The notes: generated by a model from the sequence alone, not told the origin. Positions 17,374 through 25,881 are shown, counted from the stretch's first letter. The stretch is 49,289 bases of DNA from an uncultured Alphaproteobacteria bacterium (GCA_902621305.1 CACNLM010000011.1:1-49289), one strand, 5' to 3'. Translations and numbers: made by a program.

Positions 17374-17715
17374 GTTAAAATATTTTTTTGCTTGAGTTGC
17401 AATTAAATTTTGGACTGGTTTTAAAAAGACAGCAAAACCAATACAATCAGTAAAGAAGCCAGGAGTAATCAATAATAATCCTGATACTAATAGAAAAATG
17501 CCCCCTTTAATTTCTTCGGTTGGCATTACGCCTTGTGATAAGTTTCGTTGTGCATCAAATAATAATTTGATCCCTTGTCTACGTACAAGAAATATTCCAA
17601 CTAAAGCAGTGGTTAGTATAATTGCAATAGTATTTAAAATTCCAATATTGGAGCCGATTGTTATAAAAATACTTATTTCAATTATTGGAATAATAATAAA
17701 GGCTAGAAAAATCAC
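17356..17715 (-). CDS. fxsA: FxsA family inner-membrane protein
   Basis: This 119-residue membrane protein has the FxsA pattern: an N-terminal helix with the PIIEI motif, a second helix ending in the VRRQG loop, and a third hydrophobic stretch GGIFLLVSGLLLITPGFFTDCIGF. FxsA in E. coli is known to lessen F exclusion of phage T7, but its normal role is unclear. The start overlaps the stop of the SbmA-like gene by one base. Its end overlaps the convergent DapA-like gene by 18 bases with no terminator. Confidence 0.88.
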   Translation of the reverse strand: MIFLAFIIIPIIEISIFITIGSNIGILNTIAIILTTALVGIFLVRRQGIKLLFDAQRNLSQGVMPTEEIKGGIFLLVSGLLLITPGFFTDCIGFAVFLKPVQNLIATQAKKYFNSRIRY

Positions 17716-18716
17716 TAACGTACTATACCAGTTTTTTCATCCTGAATGTTTTTTTCTATTTTATTCTCAAATTCTCTTAATCTTTTATAGACACTAGCAA
17801 GTTCTATGATTGTAGGCCATGCTCTGAATAAATATTGTAGTGAACCTTCTACTCTTCCAAAAGCTCTTATAATTTGTTGCATAACACCAAGTGTCATTAC
17901 TCCAGCAACAATTGCTGGTGCTAAAAAAATGTAAGCTGCAAGAACGTTAGCTTGTAAGTATGCTAGTCTTCCAATACTGAAATAAAGATAATACAGATAA
18001 CTCTTAAAATGAATTTGTCTAACACCTTGGAATAATTCATCTAAAGATTTCGGCCTAATACTTCCATCGTCTTCAGCAATAACTAATATTTTTCTATAAG
18101 CAGCTTCTTTTTTTTGAAGATCATATTCAATTCCAACAAGTCTTAATAGCCATGCTAAAACAATCATCAAAACTGTTCCTCCAACCGCCCAAATGAAAGC
18201 TCCAGATACCAATCCATATTGCCAATCTCCAAACCATAAGATTGGAATACCAATTGATAGTGTCATTAAGAGTGGGAAAAATTCTACAAGAACTAAAACT
18301 GATTCAATTAAACTTGTTCCAAGACCTTCCATTATTCTGCTAAATTTAATAGTGTCTTCTTGAACTCTTTGGCTGGCACCTTCTATAGTTCTAGCTTGAT
18401 CATAAACACTGTGGTACCATTCAACCATTGCAGTTCTCCATCTAAAAAGAAAATGTGAAGTAAGGAAAGAAATTGCTAGACCTAATGCAATTGAAATAGC
18501 AGCAAGTTGTGCAAAGCTTAAAAGACCTCCCATGTAGTCTTGCATAGTTATAGCATTTGGTGTTCCAAGTGCTTTTTGGATCATATCATAAAATTCACCA
18601 AACCATTCATTGATGAGAACATCAATCTGTACTTGCACCCATATTGAAGTTAATATTACAGCAGAACCAATGTAAGCCCATGCATACCATTTTGGATCAG
18701 TGAAAAATTTAAACAT
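17715..18716 (-). CDS. SbmA/BacA-like peptide transporter
   Basis: This 333-residue inner-membrane protein of the SbmA/BacA family takes up peptide antibiotics and related compounds by a proton-driven mechanism. It is rich in membrane segments. Family-like stretches include FRWRTAMVEWYHSVYD, GASQRVQEDTIKFSRIMEGLG and a C-terminal QQIIRAFGRVEGSLQYLF. There is no ATP-binding domain, which separates it from the related ABC proteins. It is shorter than E. coli SbmA (406), mainly at the N-terminus. It precedes fxsA on the same strand and is preceded by a 27-residue basic peptide gene. Confidence 0.8.
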   Translation of the reverse strand: MFKFFTDPKWYAWAYIGSAVILTSIWVQVQIDVLINEWFGEFYDMIQKALGTPNAITMQDYMGGLLSFAQLAAISIALGLAISFLTSHFLFRWRTAMVEWYHSVYDQARTIEGASQRVQEDTIKFSRIMEGLGTSLIESVLVLVEFFPLLMTLSIGIPILWFGDWQYGLVSGAFIWAVGGTVLMIVLAWLLRLVGIEYDLQKKEAAYRKILVIAEDDGSIRPKSLDELFQGVRQIHFKSYLYYLYFSIGRLAYLQANVLAAYIFLAPAIVAGVMTLGVMQQIIRAFGRVEGSLQYLFRAWPTIIELASVYKRLREFENKIEKNIQDEKTGIVR

Positions 18717-18768
18717 TATGAATATATAGATTACTTTATTAGTTAAAAAAGAAGGTATTTATGTTTAT

Positions 18769-18852
18769 TTATTTCTTCTTTTGACGCTTTTTGTTTCTTC
18801 TGTATTTAGAACCTCTTTTACGTCTACCTCTATGTTTTTTTGGATATCCCAT
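18769..18852 (-). CDS. 27-residue highly basic peptide, unknown function
   Basis: A short ATG-to-TAA frame fills the gap between the LysR-type gene and the SbmA-like gene. The peptide begins MGYPKKHRGRRKRG and ends KKRQKKK. Sixteen of 27 residues are Lys or Arg, with no acidic residue. Such composition is typical of tiny ribosomal or RNA-binding proteins (for example the bacterial Thx type), but I cannot match it to a family. A plausible sigma-70 promoter (18864-18891) lies directly upstream, placing transcription start only a few bases before the ATG. Codons such as AGA and AAA match the neighbours. Real expression is unproven. Confidence 0.6.
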   Translation of the reverse strand: MGYPKKHRGRRKRGSKYRRNKKRQKKK

Positions 18853-18863
18853 AATTTAGAAAC

Positions 18864-18891
18864 GGTATACAAAAATAAAAAATTAAGTCAA
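18864..18891 (-). promoter_or_regulatory. Candidate promoter of the basic-peptide gene
   Basis: On the - strand TTGACT (18891-18886) is separated by 16 bases from TATACC (18869-18864). Initiation about 7 bases downstream would leave a leader of roughly 3-6 bases before the ATG at 18852. The -35 box sits 4 bases after the LysR gene end, so the promoter is confined to the short intergenic gap. Confidence 0.5.
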
Positions 18892-18894
18892 AGA

Positions 18895-19782
18895 CTAATA
18901 ATGCCAATCTTTAGCTTCATTGAATAAAAAATCCCTAAAAACTTCAAGTCTTCTATCATTTTTAAAAGATTCAGAATAAACAAAGTATGTTTGATATGAT
19001 GGACCTTCTAAGTTTGGTAGAACGCGTACTAGCTGAGGTTTATCTGCAACCATATAATCAGGTAAAGATGCTAGTCCTCCTCCTTTTTCAATAGCAAGAG
19101 ACATCGCATAAATACTGTTCACTCTAAATTTAGGTCTTCTTTTTGTTCCTTCTTTACCAATCTTTAATATCCAATCAATATTGGATACTGGTGAAGGTAA
19201 TCCAGCTCCAAAGCAAATCAAATCATGTTTATCCAGATCATTTACATTTCTTGGTATTCCACTTTTCTGTAAATAATCTGTAGAACCATAAATATGGTTA
19301 TGGAAATTAACAAATTTTTTAAAAATTAAATTTGCTTGAGTCGGTTTTTTTACTCTTACTGCAACATCTGCAACTCTTGCAGATAAATCAACTTCTTCGT
19401 CGCTCATAACTAAACTTACATCTATCTCTGGATATTGATTAGAAAATTTGGTTATTCTTGGTGTGAGCCATGCTGATCCAAAACCAACTGTTGTGCTTAC
19501 GGTTAATTTACCTACTGGTTTAGTTTTTTTATCTAACAATTTTTTTTCAAAATCAGAAATTGAGAAATTAATTTGATTTACAGTATTAAATAAATTTTCA
19601 CCTTGCTCAGTTAACCTTACACCTTTTTGATGTCTAATAAATAAAGGTGTCTTTAAATCGTATTCTAAATCTTGTATTTGTCTACTAAGAGCAGATTGAC
19701 TGATATTTAGTTTTGCACTTGCTTTAGAAATGCTTCTTGAGATTGCAATTTCGTAAAATGATTTTAATTTATCCCAGTCCAT
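18895..19782 (-). CDS. LysR-family transcriptional regulator
   Basis: This is a 295-residue LysR-type regulator. The N-terminal winged helix-turn-helix (residues 1-60) contains FYEIAISRSISKASAKLNIS followed by QSALSRQIQDLE. The rest is a periplasmic-binding-protein-like effector domain (about 90-290) with VGFGSAWLTPRI and ARVADVAVRVKKP. The start overlaps the rpe stop by one base (TAATG), so it is co-translated with rpe. The effector is unknown. Because LysR regulators often control adjacent genes, the basic-peptide and SbmA-like genes just downstream are possible targets. Confidence 0.9.
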   Translation of the reverse strand: MDWDKLKSFYEIAISRSISKASAKLNISQSALSRQIQDLEYDLKTPLFIRHQKGVRLTEQGENLFNTVNQINFSISDFEKKLLDKKTKPVGKLTVSTTVGFGSAWLTPRITKFSNQYPEIDVSLVMSDEEVDLSARVADVAVRVKKPTQANLIFKKFVNFHNHIYGSTDYLQKSGIPRNVNDLDKHDLICFGAGLPSPVSNIDWILKIGKEGTKRRPKFRVNSIYAMSLAIEKGGGLASLPDYMVADKPQLVRVLPNLEGPSYQTYFVYSESFKNDRRLEVFRDFLFNEAKDWHY

Positions 19783-20429
19783 TATCTTAAAGAATTTATA
19801 ATTTCATTATAGTTATTTTGATTTTGAGATAATAAATAAGATCCAACCGCTAACACATTAGCTCCATTGTTTTTGCATATTTTTGCATTTTCATTATTTA
19901 CCCCACCATCAACAGCTATCTCATAGTTATAATTATTATTTTTTCTAATTTCATCTAAATCTTTAATTTTTTGCACTTGATCATGCATAAATTTTTGACC
20001 ACCAAAACCAGGTGTAACTGTCATAACTATTATTTGTTGCACTTTATTAAATAAATGATCAATATCTGCAATATTTACCTTAGGGTGAATGGCAATTCCT
20101 GCTTTAATTTCAGCATCACATATTTTTTTAATAATTTCTTCTGGGTTATCATCGGCCTCAGGATGAAAGGTAATGATATCTGAACCAGCTTCTATAAATT
20201 CATTAATATATTGCTTCACTGGTTTAATCATAAGATGTACATCTAGAATTTTAGAAGTAACCTTTCTTAATGATTTAACTATATTTGGTCCAAAAGTAAT
20301 ATTTGGAACATAGTGACCATCCATAATATCTATATGAATATAGTCAGCGCCATTTAGATCTAAAAATCTAACCTCTTCCTCTAATTTAAGAATATCTGCT
20401 GATAATATTGATGGTGATATTTTTATCAT
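19782..20429 (-). CDS. rpe: Ribulose-phosphate 3-epimerase
   Basis: Rpe interconverts ribulose-5-phosphate and xylulose-5-phosphate in the pentose phosphate pathway. The 215-residue TIM barrel has the usual metal and phosphate ligands: the ISPSILSAD start, HIDIMDGHYVPNITFGP, the DVHLMI segment, the VTPGFGGQ phosphate-binding loop and VDGGVN. The length matches the family. It could link to the ribokinase product encoded at 13007-13921. A 38-base divergent gap separates it from the cupin gene. Confidence 0.96.
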   Translation of the reverse strand: MIKISPSILSADILKLEEEVRFLDLNGADYIHIDIMDGHYVPNITFGPNIVKSLRKVTSKILDVHLMIKPVKQYINEFIEAGSDIITFHPEADDNPEEIIKKICDAEIKAGIAIHPKVNIADIDHLFNKVQQIIVMTVTPGFGGQKFMHDQVQKIKDLDEIRKNNNYNYEIAVDGGVNNENAKICKNNGANVLAVGSYLLSQNQNNYNEIINSLR

Positions 20430-20442
20430 TTATAAATTGATA

Positions 20443-20448
20443 TATAAT
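20443..20448 (+). promoter_or_regulatory. -10 box in the rpe/cupin divergent gap
   Basis: A consensus TATAAT lies 20 bases before the cupin ATG inside the 38-base gap shared with rpe. No convincing -35 box is visible at 16-18 bases upstream, where the DNA is already rpe coding sequence. The gap is almost entirely A/T, so promoters for both directions must overlap. Confidence 0.35.
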
Positions 20449-20467
20449 ATATAAATAAACATTCATA

Positions 20468-20812
20468 ATGAATTCTGTCACTGAAAAACCTTGGGGATCA
20501 TTTGAGATACTTCAATCCGGTAAAAAATTCCTAGTAAAAAAAATTTTTGTAAAACCAGGCGGTGTTTTATCTCTGCAAAGTCATGAACATAGATCTGAGC
20601 ATTGGATTGTAGCTGAAGGAGAAGCTGAAGTTACAGTTGACAACCAAGTAACTAATTTAAATGAAAATGAGAATATTTTTATTCCCAAAGGGTCAATTCA
20701 TAGAATGGCTAATAGAAAAGATCGTGATTTAGTTATTATAGAAATGTGGTACGGTGATAATCTTGATGAAAATGATATTAAAAGATATGAAGATATTTAT
20801 GAAAGAATTTAA
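20468..20812 (+). CDS. Cupin, mannose-6-phosphate isomerase type II-like
   Basis: This 114-residue single-domain cupin resembles the C-terminal isomerase domain of GDP-mannose pyrophosphorylase/phosphomannose isomerase fusions. The metal-binding cluster QSHEHRSEHWIV (about residues 37-48), the GEAEVTVD turn and the FIPKGSIHRM second cupin motif are clear. A stand-alone domain of this kind could isomerise mannose-6-phosphate or a related sugar phosphate for surface glycans. Its stop overlaps the ATG of the following DUF6165 gene by one base, so the two are made together. Confidence 0.82.
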   Translation: MNSVTEKPWGSFEILQSGKKFLVKKIFVKPGGVLSLQSHEHRSEHWIVAEGEAEVTVDNQVTNLNENENIFIPKGSIHRMANRKDRDLVIIEMWYGDNLDENDIKRYEDIYERI

Positions 20813-21195
20813 TGCTTATTAATACTCCTATATCACTTGGTGAACTTGTAGATAAAATTTCAATATTAATTATCAAACAGAAAAATATAACTGATGAAAC
20901 TAAACTTGATCATGTTAAAAAAGAATTAGATTTTCTCCAAAAAACATTAATGAATTATGTTCAGCAAGAAGAAATAAATAATCATTTAGAAAATTTGATA
21001 AATATTAATTCTAAACTTTGGAATATAGAAGACGATATTAGAGAGTGTGAAAGAAAAAAAATGTTTGATCAAACATTTATTGATCTAGCTAGAAGTGTCT
21101 ATTTTACCAATGATGAGAGAGCAAAAGTAAAAAATGATATTAATAAGACCTTTGGCTCTGAATTAGTGGAGGTAAAATCTTATGAGGAATATTAA
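20812..21195 (+). CDS. DUF6165-like protein, unknown function
   Basis: This 127-residue soluble protein starts MLINTPISLGELVDKISIL and is largely helical with many charged residues. I recognise it as a DUF6165-type protein, a family without assigned function that often accompanies glycan or glycosyltransferase genes. No catalytic motif is evident. The start is coupled to the preceding sugar-phosphate-isomerase-like cupin by a one-base overlap, consistent with a surface-sugar role, though that is only context. Its stop directly abuts the stop of the convergent polyprenyl synthase gene with zero bases between. Confidence 0.7.
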   Translation: MLINTPISLGELVDKISILIIKQKNITDETKLDHVKKELDFLQKTLMNYVQQEEINNHLENLININSKLWNIEDDIRECERKKMFDQTFIDLARSVYFTNDERAKVKNDINKTFGSELVEVKSYEEY

Positions 21196-22233
21196 TTAAT
21201 AAATTCTCGAAACACTTTTAGAAACAAGAGATACTAATTTTTCTTTGTAAATGTTATTTTTAAATATATCAACTGAGTCTACAGCTACATTTGAAAAGTG
21301 ATTTGCTCTTGTAAGAGTATCTTCAATACATTGATATTTATTAATTATTTCTAATGCCGTTTCAAAATCTCCATCATTTTGGTTAAGATCAGATATTGTT
21401 TTTTCCCAAAATTTTTTTTCTTTATCATTTGATCTTCCGTATGCTAATATTATTGGAAGAGTAATCTTACCTTCTTTAAAATCATCTCCAGTATTTTTTC
21501 CTAATATTTTTTTGTTTGAAGAATAATCAATAGCATCATCAATTAATTGAAAAGCCATGCCAAAGTTTGTTCCAAATGATTTTAATGCATTAACCTCAGC
21601 TTCTGTTCCAAGACCACTAATTGATCCAACTTGACATGCTGCACTAAATAAAGAAGCAGTCTTTGCATTTACAACTTCAAAATAAATATTTTCATTTATT
21701 TCTAAATTTTTGTCATTGGCAAGTTCTAAAACTTCTCCTTCAGAAATTACAACACTAGTATCAGCTAATATTTTTAAGGTTTCAGTGTTGCCATATTTTG
21801 TCATTAATTGAAAAGCTCTACTGAATAAAAAATCACCAACTAATACACTTGTTTTATTTTTCCATTTCTCATTTGCTGTAGGTTTTCCTCTTCTTTGTTT
21901 ACTTTCATCTATTACATCATCATGTAATAGTGTTGCTGTGTGAATAAATTCTACTGCTGCAGACAGGCCAATGTGATTCATTTTATTTCCAATTTCACTA
22001 GTTCCATTTCTTGTCATGTAAAAACTTGAAACAGTTAAAAGAGGTCGCAATCGTTTTCCCCCTGATAAGATAAGGTATTTTCCAACTTCATGAACTAAAG
22101 GTACATTGCTATCTAATTTATCAAGGATTATTGTGTTTACGGATACTAGATCTTCTTTGCATAGATCTGTTAATTCTCTGATTTCATCTTCAAATGAAAA
22201 ATCTTTTTTTCTAAGAGGAAGAACATTATCCAT
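21196..22233 (-). CDS. ispB: Polyprenyl diphosphate synthase (quinone side chain)
   Basis: This trans-prenyltransferase elongates farnesyl diphosphate with isopentenyl diphosphate to make the ubiquinone side chain. The 345-residue protein has GGKRLRP at 58-64, the first aspartate-rich motif DDVID at 105-109 with the following RRGKPT, and the second DDAID at 232-236. The length is typical of octaprenyl/decaprenyl synthases (322-345) rather than the farnesyl synthase (about 300). The exact chain length cannot be read off. It is divergent from the S49 peptidase gene across a 129-base gap. Confidence 0.92.
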   Translation of the reverse strand: MDNVLPLRKKDFSFEDEIRELTDLCKEDLVSVNTIILDKLDSNVPLVHEVGKYLILSGGKRLRPLLTVSSFYMTRNGTSEIGNKMNHIGLSAAVEFIHTATLLHDDVIDESKQRRGKPTANEKWKNKTSVLVGDFLFSRAFQLMTKYGNTETLKILADTSVVISEGEVLELANDKNLEINENIYFEVVNAKTASLFSAACQVGSISGLGTEAEVNALKSFGTNFGMAFQLIDDAIDYSSNKKILGKNTGDDFKEGKITLPIILAYGRSNDKEKKFWEKTISDLNQNDGDFETALEIINKYQCIEDTLTRANHFSNVAVDSVDIFKNNIYKEKLVSLVSKSVSRIY

Positions 22234-22257
22234 ATTTGTTAACTATTAGAATCTTAT

Positions 22258-22305
22258 GTTAATTCATTAACTTAATTGACGCACTTAAACTCAAATTACT
22301 AAAAT
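22258..22305 (+). promoter_or_regulatory. Candidate promoter and inverted repeat ahead of the S49 peptidase gene
   Basis: TTGACG (22276-22281) and TAAAAT (22300-22305), separated by 18 bases, match sigma-70 boxes at 5 of 6 positions each. They would give a leader of about 50 bases before the ATG at 22363. Just upstream, GTTAAT (22258-22263) and ATTAAC (22266-22271) form a short inverted repeat that could be an operator for this promoter or for the divergent polyprenyl synthase gene. Confidence 0.45.
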
Positions 22306-22362
22306 TACAAACAAATGCTACATAACGCTTTAAGAAAAGATTAACATTTGTTATTAGATATT

Positions 22363-23178
22363 ATGTTTAAAAGGTTATTTTCGAAGAGTACTACAATACC
22401 GGTTTTACGTTTATCTGGCATTATATCATCATCGTCAGGCTTAACAGGCTCTGGTTTAGCAATAAATAATTTAGAAAAATTAATTGATAAATTATTTGCT
22501 GATAAAAAATCTCCTGTTGTATGTTTGGTCATTAATTCACCTGGAGGTTCCCCTACACAATCCTCTTTAATAGCAAAAAGGATCATTGATCTGGCAAAGG
22601 AAAAAAACAAAAAAGTTTTAGCATTCGTTGAAGATGTTGCAGCTTCTGGTGGTTATTGGTTAGCTTGTTCTGCTGATGAGATATATATTGATCAAAACTC
22701 AGTTATTGGATCAATTGGTGTTATTTCACCAGGTTTTGGTTTTGTTGATCTTTTAAAAAAAGCTGGAATTGAAAGAAGAGTGTATACATCTGGAAAAAGT
22801 AAAAGTTTTCTTGATCCTTTTAAAGAAGAAAAACAGGAAGACATTGATAGATTAAAAAATATTCAAGAACAAATTCATGATAATTTTATTAATTATGTAA
22901 AAGAGAGAAGAGGCTCAAAACTTGATCAGAATAAATTAGATGATATATTTTCTGGTTTATTTTGGGTTGGTAATAAAGCTATCGACTTGGGTTTAGCAGA
23001 TGGTATTGGTGCATTAAAACCAATTTTAGAAGAAAAATTTGGAAAAAAAATTAAAATTAAAATGATCAGTCAAAAAAAATCATTTTTACAACGTAGGTTT
23101 TCTTCATCAATATTTAACTCTGATGAAATTTTAAATAAAATTGAAGAACGAATTATGTTTTCTAGGTTTGGTCTGTGA
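22363..23178 (+). CDS. S49-family serine peptidase (SppA/SohB-like)
   Basis: This is a 271-residue membrane-associated serine protease related to signal peptide peptidase A and SohB. The catalytic dyad is visible: the nucleophile Ser95 in VAASGGYW and Lys147 in the SGxxKxxLDPF context. VINSPGGSPTQS precedes them. I prefer the ATG at 22363, which gives MFKRLFSK. A TTG at 22348 is possible but poorer. There is no long membrane anchor at the N-terminus, unlike SppA. The stop overlaps the ATG of a tiny membrane-peptide gene (TGATG). Confidence 0.9.
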   Translation: MFKRLFSKSTTIPVLRLSGIISSSSGLTGSGLAINNLEKLIDKLFADKKSPVVCLVINSPGGSPTQSSLIAKRIIDLAKEKNKKVLAFVEDVAASGGYWLACSADEIYIDQNSVIGSIGVISPGFGFVDLLKKAGIERRVYTSGKSKSFLDPFKEEKQEDIDRLKNIQEQIHDNFINYVKERRGSKLDQNKLDDIFSGLFWVGNKAIDLGLADGIGALKPILEEKFGKKIKIKMISQKKSFLQRRFSSSIFNSDEILNKIEERIMFSRFGL

Positions 23179-23339
23179 TGAAATTCCTAGTTTTATTTGT
23201 AATTTTAGCTTCTATTTTATTATTTTTAAGGTTTAAGAAAAAAAAACAAGACAAATTCACTAATAATAAAGTAAATAATGACTCAGTAATTGATTTAGAA
23301 AAAGATCCAAGAACGAAAGAATATAAACCAAAAGATTAA
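23178..23339 (+). CDS. 53-residue single-pass membrane peptide, unknown function
   Basis: A short frame starts at the ATG overlapping the S49 peptidase stop and ends 7 bases before the glycyl-tRNA synthetase gene. It begins with one hydrophobic helix ([19 protein letters not shown]), followed by a Lys-rich cytoplasmic stretch and a hydrophilic tail ending KEYKPKD. This fits an N-terminally anchored small protein. I do not recognise a family. Its tight placement between two real genes and its stop/start overlap support it being expressed. Confidence 0.65.
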   Translation: MKFLVLFVILASILLFLRFKKKKQDKFTNNKVNNDSVIDLEKDPRTKEYKPKD

Positions 23340-23346
23340 GAGTTAT

Positions 23347-24723
23347 ATGACTGCACAAACAATGGAAGAGTTAGTTTCTCTTTGTAAAAGAAGAGGCTTT
23401 TTATTTCAATCAAATGACATCTATGGCGGTATCAAAGGTTTATATGATTATGGACCAATGGGAGTCGAGTTAAAAAATAATCTTAAACAAGCTTGGTGGA
23501 AATCAATGGTATATGAGCGAGATGACACTGAGGGATTGGATGCAAGTATTTTAAGTGCGCCAGTTGTATTAAAACATTCCGGTCATGAAGATACTTTCTC
23601 AGATCCACTTGTAGACTGTAAGATTTGTAAAGCTAGATTTAGAGCAGATCAGTTAGAAAATAGTGAATGCCCAAGAGGAGGACTATTGCCTGATTGTAAA
23701 GTTAAAGATTTGACTGAACCAAGGCCTTTTAATTTAATGTTTAAAACCGCAATTGGTCCAGTAGATGATGGTTCATCATTCGCATATTTAAGACCAGAAA
23801 CATGTCAGCAAATTTTTACTAATTTTAAAAATATATTAGACTCAACGTCTAGAACTGTTCCTTTTGGTATAGCACAAATGGGAAAAGCGTTTAGAAATGA
23901 AATAACACCTCGTAATTTTATCTTTAGAGTTAGAGAGTTTGAACAAATGGAATTAGAGTTTTTTGTTAAACCAGGTACTGACGATGAATGGCATGAATAC
24001 TGGATAAATAAGAGAACAGAATGGTGGGTAAACCAAGGAATAAAAAAAGAAAATTTAAAAAAAATTGAAGTAGAAAAAAATGAATTAGCTCACTACTCAA
24101 AAAGAACTGTTGATATCAATTATGTGTTTCCTCATGGGGAAGAGGAACTTGAAGGAGTGGCCAATAGAACTGACTTTGACTTAGGTTCTCACACTAAAAA
24201 TCAAAACGATTTTAAAATTACATCAGAAGTTATGAAAAACTCTTCTTCTACGACAAAACTAGCTGTTCAAGATTTAGAAGAAAAAAATTGGTATATTCCT
24301 TACGTTATTGAGCCATCAGCTGGAGTTGATAGAGGAGTTCTTGCTTTGTTAAATGAAGCTTATCGTGAAGAAAATGTAGATAAAGATAATAAAAGAATTC
24401 TTTTATCTCTCAAACCTCATTTATCACCCATTAAAGCAGCTGTTATTCCTCTTAAAAAGAATAATGAAGAATTAGTACATCTATCTAAAGAAATAAAATC
24501 TAATCTACAGAAATTGGGATTGGGTAGAGTTGTTTTAGAAAATTCAGGAAACATTGGTAAGAATTATAGAAGACATGATGAAATAGGTACACCAATTTGT
24601 TTAACTGTAGATTTTGAAACTCTAGAAGATAAAAGTGTTACTGTTAGGGATAGAGATACTATGAAACAGGAAAGAGTTTCTATCGAAAATTTATCTGAAT
24701 ATTACAAAAAATATTTTAATTAA
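23347..24723 (+). CDS. glyS: Glycyl-tRNA synthetase, homodimeric type
   Basis: This class II synthetase attaches glycine to tRNA-Gly. The 458-residue single chain begins with [20 protein letters not shown] and contains [15 protein letters not shown], the motif 2 region [20 protein letters not shown] and motif 3 PSAGVDRG, then the anticodon-binding C-terminal domain. This is the alpha2 (eukaryote/archaea/Gram-positive) form. Most proteobacteria instead use the separate alpha and beta subunits GlyQ and GlyS. A cysteine cluster (about residues 96-99 and 114-122) may be a remnant zinc site. Confidence 0.94.
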   Translation: MTAQTMEELVSLCKRRGFLFQSNDIYGGIKGLYDYGPMGVELKNNLKQAWWKSMVYERDDTEGLDASILSAPVVLKHSGHEDTFSDPLVDCKICKARFRADQLENSECPRGGLLPDCKVKDLTEPRPFNLMFKTAIGPVDDGSSFAYLRPETCQQIFTNFKNILDSTSRTVPFGIAQMGKAFRNEITPRNFIFRVREFEQMELEFFVKPGTDDEWHEYWINKRTEWWVNQGIKKENLKKIEVEKNELAHYSKRTVDINYVFPHGEEELEGVANRTDFDLGSHTKNQNDFKITSEVMKNSSSTTKLAVQDLEEKNWYIPYVIEPSAGVDRGVLALLNEAYREENVDKDNKRILLSLKPHLSPIKAAVIPLKKNNEELVHLSKEIKSNLQKLGLGRVVLENSGNIGKNYRRHDEIGTPICLTVDFETLEDKSVTVRDRDTMKQERVSIENLSEYYKKYFN

Positions 24724-24732
24724 TAAAATTGT

Positions 24733-25881
24733 ATGAAAAAAGTTAATGATATTCATGCAATAAAAATTATTTTTTTTATAACTGCTTGTTATGTAGGTTT
24801 ATGGGCTATTAGGATACCCACCATAAAGGATCAACTTCAAACTGATTATGTTGGTGTTGGATATATTATGTTATCATTTGCAATTGGTTCAATTGTTGCA
24901 ATGATTTTTGCAAATGCTCTTATTCTGAAAACTTCTACAAAATCTATTTTAACATGTACCTTAATTGCCGAAGGTTGTTTGTGGTTGCCAGTACCTTTCA
25001 TTCAAGATTTATGGCTTTTTATGGTTTTCTCATTTGTTTTTGGCATGAGTTATGGTGCATTCGAAATAGCATGCAATGTTTATGCATCAAATTTAGAAGT
25101 TAGAGAAAAAAAATCAATGATGTCAGGGTTTCATGCATTTTGGAGTCTTGGAGTTTTATTTGGATCTCTAATTACAAGCTTTTTACTAGAGTGGAATTAT
25201 TCTTTTATTTTTAATATACTTTTGTATATTATCATTCTTCTTCCTTTGAGTTTGTATTTTGTCCTCTGTTTAGAGTCACAAGTTGAAACAAAATCAGAAG
25301 ACTCCAGTAAAAAAAATATATTTTTTATTTGGCCCTTACTTATTTTTTTATTAGCTTTAATTGCAATGGCAAACGCTCTAACGGAAGGAAGTGTTGATGC
25401 ATGGGGAGCTCTCTATATGAGAGATTTTATTCAAGTTGATGGTTTCTATATCGGCTTAGCAACTCTAAGTTTTAATATTTTTATGGTTATCGGAAGATTG
25501 AGTGGTGATTGGGTAAGAGATAAAATTGGAGTTTTTCTTTTGATTTTCTTTTTATTTTTATCGACGATTATAAGTTTAATAATTTTATCTAATTTCAATA
25601 GTATTTATGCGGCTATTATTGGTTTTTCATTATTAGGTATCGGAGCATCCTCAATTGTTCCTATCGCATATAGTTTAGCTGGAAAAATTGAGGGAATTGA
25701 CAGTGGAGTAGGGATAACAATAATTTCAATTGCAGTATACGGAACATTTATAGGGGCTCCAGCTTCATTAGGATTTATTGCAAACAACTATGGAATTAAT
25801 AATATATTTATTCCAATGCTAATAATTTTTATGATTTTAATAATTCCATTAAGTTTTTATAGAAAAAAATTTTCAGTTTAA
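24733..25881 (+). CDS. MFS transporter, YbjJ-like
   Basis: This is a 382-residue major facilitator superfamily permease with about twelve hydrophobic segments and a hydrophilic central loop near residue 180. Segments such as GFHAFWSLGVLFGSL and EGSVDAWGALYMRDF resemble the YbjJ-like group, whose substrates are not established. It starts 9 bases after the glyS stop. The last 9 bases overlap the end of convergent ygfZ. Confidence 0.83.
   Translation: MKKVNDIHAIKIIFFITACYVGLWAIRIPTIKDQLQTDYVGVGYIMLSFAIGSIVAMIFANALILKTSTKSILTCTLIAEGCLWLPVPFIQDLWLFMVFSFVFGMSYGAFEIACNVYASNLEVREKKSMMSGFHAFWSLGVLFGSLITSFLLEWNYSFIFNILLYIIILLPLSLYFVLCLESQVETKSEDSSKKNIFFIWPLLIFLLALIAMANALTEGSVDAWGALYMRDFIQVDGFYIGLATLSFNIFMVIGRLSGDWVRDKIGVFLLIFFLFLSTIISLIILSNFNSIYAAIIGFSLLGIGASSIVPIAYSLAGKIEGIDSGVGITIISIAVYGTFIGAPASLGFIANNYGINNIFIPMLIIFMILIIPLSFYRKKFSV

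Noticed and set aside
22234..22362. Riboswitch in the ispB/S49 gap or in the glyS leader
   Set aside because: No conserved glycine-riboswitch-like or other aptamer stems could be recognised, and the glyS leader is only 7 bases from the preceding stop.
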